12,908 nucleotides of DNA from Rhodoferax sp. UBA4409 (GTDB taxonomy: Bacteria; Pseudomonadota; Gammaproteobacteria; Burkholderiales; Burkholderiaceae_C), in the NCBI GenBank assembly GCA_002390825.1, contig DGQR01000098.1, positions 6,393 to 19,300 of the forward strand. Direction: 5' to 3'. Of the stretch, positions 1 through 5,746 are shown piece after piece. Position 1 is the first letter of the stretch; every line of letters begins with the position of its first letter. The position numbers and the translations under genes were made by a program. Under the pieces are notes generated by a model that had not been told where the DNA came from, ran no database searches, and worked only from the letters and a program-made list of their open reading frames with translations.

Positions 1-450
1 AGCAACTACACCAACTCGATCCTGGCCAACATGGAAGCCACCGATGACGGTTACGACGAAGCCCTGCTGCTCGACAGCTCCGGTTTCGTGTCTGAAGGCG
101 CGGGCGAAAACATTTTCGTCATCAAGAACGGCGTGATCTACACCCCTGACTTGTCTGCCGGCGCCCTGAACGGCATCACCCGCAACACCGTGTTCCACAT
201 CGCCAAAGATCTGGGCCTGGAAATTGTGCAAAAGCGCATCACCCGCGACGAGGTGTACATCGCTGACGAAGCCTTCTTCACCGGCACCGCCGCGGAAGTG
301 ACTCCGATCCGCGAACTCGACCGCATTGCCATGGGCAAGGGCGACTACGTGGGCAGCCGTGGCCCGATCACTGAAAAAATCCAATCCGCGTTCTTTGACA
401 TCGTCAACGGCCGCAACCCCAAATACGCCCACTGGCTCACGAAAGTCTGA
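1..450 (+). CDS. ilvE: Branched-chain amino acid aminotransferase, 3' part (5' end outside window)
   Basis: This is the C-terminal half of a PLP-dependent fold-type IV aminotransferase. The enzyme makes the last step of valine, leucine and isoleucine synthesis by moving an amino group from glutamate to the branched 2-oxo acids in the cytoplasm. The frame is open from base 1. Visible family motifs are the SEGAGENIF loop, the GITRNTV phosphate-binding turn and ADEAFFTGTAAEVTPI near the end. About 149 residues are present of the usual 300 or so, so the catalytic lysine and the start lie left of the window. The stop is 2 bases before the next gene, which suggests co-transcription with the zinc-finger gene and waaF, an order I associate with Burkholderiales. 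D-amino-acid aminotransferases share the fold, but these motifs fit IlvE better. Confidence 0.95.
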   Translation, partial: SNYTNSILANMEATDDGYDEALLLDSSGFVSEGAGENIFVIKNGVIYTPDLSAGALNGITRNTVFHIAKDLGLEIVQKRITRDEVYIADEAFFTGTAAEVTPIRELDRIAMGKGDYVGSRGPITEKIQSAFFDIVNGRNPKYAHWLTKV

Positions 451-452
451 AT

Positions 453-659
453 ATGTCCCAAGCAGTAGTTGAACTCCTGGCCAGCGATCTGAACCACCAA
501 GGTGGCGTGTTTTGCCCCAGCCCGGTGGCAGGCATGCAAACCTGGAACACCCACCCCAAGGTGTACCTGGATGTGGGCCGCTCCGGCGAAGCCAAGTGCG
601 CGTATTGCGGCACCGTGTACAAGCTGAAAGACGGCGAGCACTTCGCAGCAGGTCACTGA
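453..659 (+). CDS. Small zinc-finger protein, zf-CHCC family
   Basis: A 68-residue cytoplasmic protein of the zf-CHCC family, related to the zinc-binding domain of mitochondrial complex I subunit NDUFS6. Likely zinc ligands are C21 (in FCPSP), H34, C49 and C52 (CAYCGTVYKL), in the family's C-x12-H-x14-C-x2-C spacing. The domain fills almost the whole protein. It starts 2 bases after the ilvE stop, and waaF begins 9 bases after its own stop, so it is probably translated from the same message by coupling. The molecular role of free-standing bacterial members is not established, and I see nothing here that adds to it. The domain call is firm; function is open. Confidence 0.9.
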   Translation: MSQAVVELLASDLNHQGGVFCPSPVAGMQTWNTHPKVYLDVGRSGEAKCAYCGTVYKLKDGEHFAAGH

Positions 660-667
660 GCGTGCAG

Positions 668-1702
668 ATGGCCCCAAGCCAGGCGGCCACCGGCCGCTTC
701 GGTGGGGAGTCATTGATCATCGCTCCCCAATGGATCGGGGATGCGGTGATGACCGAGCCACTCTTACGCCGGTTGGCGGCGCGGGGTGAGCGCGTTACCG
801 TGGCTGCGGTGCCGTGGGTGGCGCCGGTCTACCGCGCCATGCCCCAGGTGGCAGAGGTGCTGGTCTTGCCCTTCGCGCGTGGCGGCGTCCAGTGGACTGC
901 GCGCCGTGCCTATGCGGCCGGCGTGCGGGGCCGATTCAACCGGGCCTATGTGTGCCCCAACTCCCTCAAAAGTGCGCTGATCCCTTTCTGGGCCGGCATC
1001 CCTGTGCGCGTGGGCTACTCGGGTGAGTTGCGCTTCGGGCTGCTGAACCGCCGCCTGCCCAATCCCCCCCAAAACAGCCGCCCGCCCATGGTGGCGTTTT
1101 ACTCTGCCTTGAGTGGCGAAACCGGCGTGGACCACGACCGGCCGGCGCTGCAGGTTGCGTCCGGCGCGATTGCGGCGGTGCTCGCGCCGCGCGGCTTGCA
1201 AGCGCAAGGTTTTTATGTGGTTGCGCCAGGCGCCGAGTACGGCCCGGCCAAGCGCTGGCCGGCAGCCCATTTCGCTGCCATGGCCGCGGGGCTGGAGCAG
1301 CCGGTGTTGTTGCTGGGCTCGGCCAAGGACGATGCGGTGTGCACCGAGATTGCAGAAGCAGTGAATGCCCAGCGCCCGGGCCATTGTGTGAATCTGGCCG
1401 GGCGCACCAGCCTGGACGAAGCGGTGGCGCTGATTGCCGGCGCGCACGCCATGGTGAGCAACGACTCGGGCCTGATGCATGTGGCGGCTGCATTCGGGGT
1501 GCCGCAGGTGGCGATCTTCGGATCGTCCAGTCCGCTGCACACGCCGCCGCTGAATCCGGCGGCCACGGTCCTGTGGCTGAAGAATGACCCCACCTACCAA
1601 CCGCCGCTGGATTGCGCGCCGTGCTTCCAGCGGGAGTGTCCGCTGGGGCACACACGCTGCCTGAACGACATCACTCCAGATAAGGTGCTATCGATTTTGT
1701 AG
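668..1702 (+). CDS. waaF: ADP-heptose:LPS heptosyltransferase II (glycosyltransferase family 9)
   Basis: Predicted 344-residue cytoplasmic, membrane-associated enzyme that adds the second L-glycero-D-manno-heptose to the lipopolysaccharide inner core from ADP-heptose. The N-terminal Rossmann half opens with LIIAPQWIGDAVM (residues 16-28), the usual WaaF beginning. The C-terminal donor-binding half has VAPGAEYGPAKRWP and SNDSGLMHVAAAFGVP (from residue 264). The tail has the cysteine-containing CAPCFQRECPLGHTRC segment typical of WaaF. I chose ATG 668, just after the zinc-finger stop; the frame is open further upstream, but that would overlap the preceding gene, and GTG 662 is an alternative. 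The last codons and the TAG stop lie inside a short dispersed repeat (1687-1730). WaaC is the main alternative but normally starts differently. Confidence 0.93.
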   Translation: MAPSQAATGRFGGESLIIAPQWIGDAVMTEPLLRRLAARGERVTVAAVPWVAPVYRAMPQVAEVLVLPFARGGVQWTARRAYAAGVRGRFNRAYVCPNSLKSALIPFWAGIPVRVGYSGELRFGLLNRRLPNPPQNSRPPMVAFYSALSGETGVDHDRPALQVASGAIAAVLAPRGLQAQGFYVVAPGAEYGPAKRWPAAHFAAMAAGLEQPVLLLGSAKDDAVCTEIAEAVNAQRPGHCVNLAGRTSLDEAVALIAGAHAMVSNDSGLMHVAAAFGVPQVAIFGSSSPLHTPPLNPAATVLWLKNDPTYQPPLDCAPCFQRECPLGHTRCLNDITPDKVLSIL

Positions 1703-1730
1703 CTGCATGCGCATATTCTGCGAGCGCTAG
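1687..1730 (+). repeat. 44-bp two-hairpin dispersed repeat, copy 1 (end of waaF)
   Basis: The pattern is GCTAT-N8-TAGC-N5-GCGC-N11-GCGCTAG. It forms a first hairpin from the GCTAT/TAGC arms and a second from the two GCGC arms. The same pattern with identical spacing occurs at 9056-9099. The waaF stop codon (1700-1702) is the TAG of the first hairpin's right arm, so the repeat encodes the last few WaaF residues. Similar elements are, from memory, frequent in Comamonadaceae intergenic regions. Confidence 0.6.
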
Positions 1731-1745
1731 CGCCTGATTTGGCAC

Positions 1746-1772
1746 AAAAAAAAGCCACCCGAGGGTGGCTTT
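1746..1772 (-). terminator. Rho-independent terminator facing the minus strand
   Basis: A 9-bp stem, AAAGCCACC (1751-1759) with GGTGGCTTT (1764-1772), closes on a CGAG tetraloop. On the minus strand the stem runs into eight U residues (A run at 1746-1753 on the plus strand), a strong intrinsic terminator. In the plus direction only UUUAUAAAG follows, so it would end waaF transcription less well. No minus-strand gene ends close by; the nearest is frcK, at 1988. Confidence 0.8.
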
Positions 1773-1857
1773 ATAAAGTCCCCGGAGGGACGTCGTTGGA
1801 ACCTGTTGAAGGAGGCCTATTGATTGGCCTTCTCTTCTATCCTTGTGAACTGTGACA
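1746..1857 (-). ncRNA. Candidate small RNA or long structured 3' UTR of frcK
   Basis: On the minus strand, three stem-loops lead into the U8 terminator. These are AGGCC/GGCCT (plus-strand arms 1813-1817 and 1826-1830), GTCCC/GGGAC with a four-base loop (1778-1791), and the terminator itself. Between the first and second stems the RNA would read CCUCCUU, complementary to a Shine-Dalgarno sequence, and CUCC recurs in the second loop. No convincing reading frame ends before the terminator. The 5' end and promoter are not determined; the boundary given is a guess. It could equally be the tail of the frcK message. I do not recognise a named RNA family. Confidence 0.35.
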
Positions 1858-1987
1858 GCAGCTGGGATGAATTTTCTCGCGCATGTGGAGAGAGCGGTAT
1901 CCCCCATTCGGGTGAATTTGCACTCTTTTTTCACATTTTTTTGTGCGGTGCAGCGTTTTCTCATGCGGGCGGCCGGGATCGCAGTCG
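1858..1987. other. Gene-free A/T-tract spacer between frcK and the candidate RNA
   Basis: No plausible gene. The stretch holds homopolymer tracts (TTTTTT at about 1925-1930 and TTTTTTT at about 1936-1942), unusual in this GC-rich neighbourhood. Beside them is a short hairpin-like CCCATTCGGG at about 1903-1912. A-tracts reading on the minus strand could act as an upstream promoter element for the candidate RNA, but I could not assign good -35 and -10 boxes. Confidence 0.3.
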
Positions 1988-2650
1988 CTACCAGCTCTGC
2001 AGCACCCAGTCCGCACGGTGGCGGGTGGCTGCGATCCGGACAGCGTTGGGTTCGTCCGTGCTGTCTATCCATGCCCGGGCCTCTGATTCGCTGCGTCCGA
2101 ACCGCATGTGTCGGGCTAGCAAGCGGGCATGGCGCAGGGCCGGGTCCAGGTCCAGGTACCACGCCTCGTCAAGCAAACCCCGCACCCGGGACCAGGCGCC
2201 ATCCTCGAGCAGCAGATAGTTTCCTTCCGTGATGATCAGCGGCCTGTCCGCATGGAGGGGGATCGCGCCGGCGATGGGTTCTTCGAGCTGGCGGTCAAAG
2301 TCGGGGGCGTAAATGGTCTCGCCCTCGGGCTGGCGGCGCACACGCTCTAACAGGTGCAGATAGCCTGCGCTGTCAAAGGTGTGCGGCGCACCCTTGCAGT
2401 GGCCTTGTTGCAAGCGGGCAAGCTCCCGGTTGGCGAGGTGGAATCCGTCCATCGGCAGGTACTGGCTCTGCGCACTGAACCGGGCATGAAGGGCCTGTGC
2501 CAGGGTGGATTTGCCGGCCCCCGGGCCTGCAGCAATCCCCAGAATGGTCCGGCGCCCGCTGGACAAAAGCGCTTCGATGCGGGCGATTGCCTCTGGGGGC
2601 AGGACGCTCTGAGGGGATGCACTATTTGGCGTCAAATAAGGGTTTTCCAT
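1988..2650 (-). CDS. frcK: P-loop small-molecule kinase, FrcK-like (uridine kinase/PanK fold)
   Basis: A 220-residue soluble nucleoside/nucleotide-kinase-like protein. Counting from ATG 2650, it has a Walker A loop, AGPGAGKST (about 41-49), the PMDGFHL substrate-side motif (about 66-72) shared by uridine kinase and bacterial pantothenate kinase, and a lid-like RHMRFGRSESEA near 180-191. It is divergent from frcBCA, an arrangement that recalls the rhizobial fructose (Frc) locus, where a kinase-like gene FrcK accompanies the transporter. Its substrate is not certain there or here; sugar phosphorylation is an inference from context. An in-frame ATG at 2677 would add nine residues. Neither start has a visible Shine-Dalgarno. 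I prefer 2650 because the longer form overlaps the frcB -35 element. Confidence 0.8.
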   Translation of the reverse strand: MENPYLTPNSASPQSVLPPEAIARIEALLSSGRRTILGIAAGPGAGKSTLAQALHARFSAQSQYLPMDGFHLANRELARLQQGHCKGAPHTFDSAGYLHLLERVRRQPEGETIYAPDFDRQLEEPIAGAIPLHADRPLIITEGNYLLLEDGAWSRVRGLLDEAWYLDLDPALRHARLLARHMRFGRSESEARAWIDSTDEPNAVRIAATRHRADWVLQSW

Positions 2651-2662
2651 AATTAAAGTAAC

Positions 2663-2692
2663 TTGATTTACTAACATCGATGAGTCTATAGT
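2663..2692 (+). promoter_or_regulatory. Sigma70-type promoter for frcB
   Basis: The -35 box is TTGATT (2663-2668) and the -10 box is TATAGT (2687-2692), 18 bases apart. Four and five of six positions match consensus. Transcription would start near 2699, giving a leader of about 80 bases before the frcB ATG at 2780. The leader contains two copies of CGGGG(G)TCCT (2724-2732 and 2736-2745) that can fold. Confidence 0.6.
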
Positions 2693-2695
2693 CTC
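2682..2695. promoter_or_regulatory. Near-palindrome over the frcB -10: candidate operator
   Basis: GAGTCTATAGTCTC is symmetric at 12 of 14 positions and covers the -10 box. The ROK regulator encoded downstream of frcA is the obvious candidate ligand. A second, weaker inverted repeat (AGTAA at 2657-2661, TTACT at 2668-2672) overlaps the -35. The CTATAG centre is symmetric, so it could also serve a minus-strand promoter for frcK. No binding is known from the sequence alone. Confidence 0.4.
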
Positions 2696-2779
2696 ACCAC
2701 GCCAAAACCTGTGCGTAGTTCCCCGGGGTCCTTCTCGGGGGTCCTAACCATAAGTGTCATATTGACCGAGGAGACCTGA

Positions 2780-3766
2780 ATGAAGAAATCCGCCCCCCTG
2801 ATCTTGTCCGCATTGGCTTTGGCCGCTTCCGGCGCTTTTGCTGCCAACGAACCGGTGATCGGCCTGATCACCAAGACCGAAACCAACCCCTTCTTCGTCA
2901 AGATGAAGGAAGGCGCGACCGCTGAAGCGAAAAAGATGGGCGCCAAGTTGCTGACCGCGTCCGGCAAAAAAGACGGTGACACCGCATCCCAAATCGCCGC
3001 TATCGAAAACATGACCGCTCGCGGCGCGAAAACCATTCTGATCACCTCCTCCGGCGATGCGATCCTGCCTGCGGTGAAAAAGGCCCAGGAAAAAGGCGTG
3101 CAAGTCATCGCGCTGGACAGCCCATTTGATGGCGCTGACGCTCTGTTCGCGACCGACAACTACAAAGCCGGCGAATTGATTGGCCAATACGCCAAGGCCG
3201 CACTCGGTGGCAAGCCTGCAAAGATCGCCATGTTGGACCTGTTCCCCGGCCACCCTGTGGGCGCACAGCGCCACAACGGCTTCATGAAGGGTTTCGGCTT
3301 GCAAGCCAACGACGCGAAGTCCAACGAACTCTCCAAAACCGCAGAAACCGTCTGCGCTGCCGACACCGATGGCAACCAGGCCAAGGGCCAGACCGCCATG
3401 GAAACCTGCTTGCAAAAGGACCCGGCCATCAACGTGGTGTACACCATCAATGAGCCCGCTGCTGCAGGCGCCTACAACGCACTGAAAAAAGCCGGTAAGG
3501 AAAAAGGCGTGCTGATCGTCTCGGTAGACGGCGGCTGTGCCGGCGTGGCCGATGTGGGCAAGGGTGTGATCGCAGCGACCTCGCAGCAATACCCCCTGAA
3601 GATGGCCGCCATGGGTGTGGCTGCCGGCGTGGAATACGCCAAGGGCGGCAAAAAGGCTTCCGGCTATGTGGACACGGGCGTGACCCTGATCGCCGGCAAG
3701 CCGGTGGCAGGCGTTGACAGCAAAGACGTCAAAACCGGCACAGACCTGTGCTGGGGCAAGAAGTAA
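2780..3766 (+). CDS. frcB: Periplasmic sugar-binding protein of Frc-type ABC transporter
   Basis: A 328-residue periplasmic solute-binding protein of the ribose/fructose group (Peripla_BP_4 type I fold). It captures sugar, probably fructose, and delivers it to the FrcC/FrcA complex. The signal peptide is clear: MKK, a hydrophobic core, then AFA with cleavage near residue 21. The mature protein opens VIGLITKTETNPFF, the usual first strand and sugar-contact loop, and ends with GTDLCWGKK. A strong ribosome site, GAGGAG (2768-2773), sits at good distance from ATG 2780. It is the first gene of frcBCA, behind a recognisable promoter. The fructose assignment comes from resemblance to FrcB and from the whole locus; ribose, mannose or another monosaccharide is possible. 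Confidence 0.9.
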   Translation: MKKSAPLILSALALAASGAFAANEPVIGLITKTETNPFFVKMKEGATAEAKKMGAKLLTASGKKDGDTASQIAAIENMTARGAKTILITSSGDAILPAVKKAQEKGVQVIALDSPFDGADALFATDNYKAGELIGQYAKAALGGKPAKIAMLDLFPGHPVGAQRHNGFMKGFGLQANDAKSNELSKTAETVCAADTDGNQAKGQTAMETCLQKDPAINVVYTINEPAAAGAYNALKKAGKEKGVLIVSVDGGCAGVADVGKGVIAATSQQYPLKMAAMGVAAGVEYAKGGKKASGYVDTGVTLIAGKPVAGVDSKDVKTGTDLCWGKK

Positions 3767-3801
3767 GTTGAACCGGGGCTGACACTGCGTTCAGCTCCAT
3801 C

Positions 3802-3839
3802 CGGGGCCGGTGACTTGCACACGCAAATGCCGGGCCCCG
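3802..3839 (+). other. GC-rich stem-loop between frcB and frcC
   Basis: CGGGGCC (3802-3808) pairs with GGCCCCG (3833-3839), and two further GG/CC pairs form inside past a one-base bulge. A smaller hairpin, GCTGA/TCAGC (3778-3795), precedes it. No U-tract follows, so it is not a clean terminator. In binding-protein transporter operons such hairpins often protect the upstream message and lower downstream expression, which would give more FrcB than FrcC/FrcA. Confidence 0.5.
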
Positions 3840-3907
3840 TGTTTCCCTGAGTCGGCGCCACGCGCCTCCTGTTTTCAAGCGAATCCGGCGCCACTCCGGA
3901 CCACACC

Positions 3908-4867
3908 ATGGCTACAACCAATACCAAACAAATCCCATGGGCCATGCTCGGCCCGTGGCTCGCCTTGTTGGCTGCGTGCACCTTTTTCGCCACCCAGTCC
4001 GACCGCTTTCTGACGGGTGAGAACCTGTCCCTCGTATTGCAGCAGGTCATGGTGGTGGGTTTGCTCGCGATCGGGCAGACACTCATTATTCTGACCGCCG
4101 GTATTGATCTGTCCTGCGGCATGGTCATGGCGCTGGGCGGTATTGTGATGACCAAGTTCACCATGGACCTGGGCATTCCCCCCTTCTGGGCGGTGCTGTG
4201 CGGGATTCTGGTTACCGCATCGTTCGGCTTGCTCAACGGCTTGCTGGTGACCCGTGTGAAGTTGCCCTCGTTCATCGTGACCTTGGGCACCATGAATATC
4301 GCCTTCGCGATCACCCAAATTTATTCTGAAGCGCAAACCGTGGGTAACCTGCCGGAATCCATGACCGCGCTGGGCAATACCTTCAGCCTTGGCGGCACCT
4401 CGGTGGCCTGGGGCACAGTGGTCATGCTGGGTATGTATTTGCTGGCCTGGCACCTGCTGCGGGATACCGCCGCCGGCCGTCACGTCTATGCCGTGGGTAA
4501 CAACCCCGAAGCCGTTCGCCTGACCGGTATTTCTGTCGACCGGGTACTGCTCGGCGTATATGTGTTGGCCGGCGTCTTGTATGGCGTGGCCGCGCTCTTG
4601 TCGGTGGCGCGCACTGGTGTGGGTGACCCGCAAGCGGGCCAGACCGAGAATCTGGACGCGATTACCGCGGTGGTTCTGGGCGGTACCTCTTTGTTCGGCG
4701 GCCGGGGCGTGATCTTGGGCTCGCTGGTCGGCGCTGTCATCGTGGGTGTGTTCCGCAATGGACTCACGCTGATGGATGTGGCATCGGTGTACCAAACCCT
4801 GATTACCGGCATTCTGGTCATTCTGGCGGTCGCAGCCGACCAACTTTCACGCAAGGGAGCACGCTAA
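3908..4867 (+). CDS. frcC: Inner-membrane permease of Frc-type sugar ABC transporter
   Basis: A 319-residue integral membrane protein of the RbsC/FrcC permease family (BPD_transp_2). A homodimer would form the sugar channel in the inner membrane. Hydrophobic segments run through most of the chain. Family hallmarks are ILTAGIDLSCGMVMALGG in the first third, the cytoplasmic coupling stretch YAVGNNPEAVRLTGI, and LGGTSLFGGRG before the last helices. It follows frcB after 141 bases containing a stem-loop. Its stop overlaps the frcA start by one base (TAATG), so frcC and frcA are translationally coupled. The ribosome site before ATG 3908 is weak (CCGGA), consistent with lower expression than frcB. 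Confidence 0.92.
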   Translation: MATTNTKQIPWAMLGPWLALLAACTFFATQSDRFLTGENLSLVLQQVMVVGLLAIGQTLIILTAGIDLSCGMVMALGGIVMTKFTMDLGIPPFWAVLCGILVTASFGLLNGLLVTRVKLPSFIVTLGTMNIAFAITQIYSEAQTVGNLPESMTALGNTFSLGGTSVAWGTVVMLGMYLLAWHLLRDTAAGRHVYAVGNNPEAVRLTGISVDRVLLGVYVLAGVLYGVAALLSVARTGVGDPQAGQTENLDAITAVVLGGTSLFGGRGVILGSLVGAVIVGVFRNGLTLMDVASVYQTLITGILVILAVAADQLSRKGAR

Positions 4868-5655
4868 TGAGCAGCCCGCAAATCGTTTTGAAGGCCAGTG
4901 GACTGGTCAAGCGCTACGGCGGTGTAACCGCCCTCGATGGTGTGGATTTTGAATTGCGCGCTGGAGAAATTCTGGCGGTGATCGGCGACAACGGTGCCGG
5001 CAAATCCAGCCTGATCAAGGCCTTGTCGGGTGCCGTGGTGCCGGACGAAGGCCGCATGGAGCTTGATGGCAAACCGGTGCTTTTCCGCTCGCCAATTGAT
5101 GCACGCCGCCACGGCATCGAAACCGTGTACCAGGACTTGGCGGTGGCGCCAGCGATGTCGATAGCTGAAAACCTGTTTCTGGGCCGCGAACTCCGCCGCC
5201 CCGGCTTGTTGGGCAGTGTGTTCAGGTCACTCGACAAAAAACGCATGCTCGAAGAGGCGGTGTCGCGCATGAATGACCTCAAGGTTGGCATCCGCTCGAT
5301 GACCCAAGCGGTGGAAACCCTGTCCGGTGGGCAGCGCCAGTGCGTGGCAGTCGCCCGCGCGGCCGCTTTTGCCCAGCATGTGGTCATCATGGACGAGCCG
5401 ACTGCGGCCTTGGGCGTCAAAGAGGGCAACATGGTGCTCGAATTGATCCGCCGGGTGCGCGACAAGGGGCTGCCGGTAATTCTGATCAGCCACAACATGC
5501 CCCATGTATTTGAAATCGCCGACCGGATCCATATCCAGCGCCTCGGCAAACGGGCCTGCGTGGTGAATCCGAAGGCGATCAGCATGAGTGACACCGTTGC
5601 CGTCATGACCGGCGCCAAAGCGGTTGAAGACATTCCGGCCTCTGCGCTAGCGTGA
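4867..5655 (+). CDS. frcA: ATP-binding protein of Frc-type sugar ABC transporter
   Basis: A 262-residue ABC ATPase that powers sugar uptake. It has one nucleotide-binding domain, as in FrcA, rather than the fused pair of RbsA/XylG. It shows Walker A GDNGAGKSS (40-48), a Q-loop region at VYQD (87-90), the signature LSGGQRQ (152-158), Walker B VVIMDEP (172-178) and the switch histidine H209 in LISHNM. The start overlaps the frcC stop by one base. The short C-terminal tail follows the family pattern (HIQRLGKRA, then VAVMTGAK). No clear terminator follows, so transcription may continue into the ROK regulator 91 bases on. Confidence 0.93.
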   Translation: MSSPQIVLKASGLVKRYGGVTALDGVDFELRAGEILAVIGDNGAGKSSLIKALSGAVVPDEGRMELDGKPVLFRSPIDARRHGIETVYQDLAVAPAMSIAENLFLGRELRRPGLLGSVFRSLDKKRMLEEAVSRMNDLKVGIRSMTQAVETLSGGQRQCVAVARAAAFAQHVVIMDEPTAALGVKEGNMVLELIRRVRDKGLPVILISHNMPHVFEIADRIHIQRLGKRACVVNPKAISMSDTVAVMTGAKAVEDIPASALA

Positions 5656-5746
5656 GGCCGGGGGCGTGCTACAAGGCTACAGGGCGGGGAAATCCCCTAA
5701 AACTAATCTGGTTCGCACGGGCTTCATCGGTGAAAATCTGAAGACC

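Noticed and set aside
764..1651. 295-codon minus-strand open frame opposite waaF
   Set aside because: Arginine- and histidine-rich shadow of a clearly recognisable gene.
1671..2162. 163-codon minus-strand open frame spanning the end of frcK to waaF
   Set aside because: It overlaps frcK in another frame, reads straight through the strong terminator and the repeat, and has no recognisable domain.
2744..4843. Long minus-strand open frames opposite frcB and frcC
   Set aside because: They mirror well-supported genes, have shadow composition and no family motifs.
5645..5655. TGCGCTAGCGT at the frcA stop as a third copy of the two-hairpin repeat
   Set aside because: Only the GCGCTAG piece is present; the GCTAT/TAGC hairpin and the upstream GCGC at the fixed distance are missing.
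5688..5699. GGGG-AAAT-CCCC hairpin after frcA as an operon terminator
   Set aside because: The stem is only 4 bp and is followed by TAAAAC, not a T run; it is too weak to separate frcA from the ROK gene.
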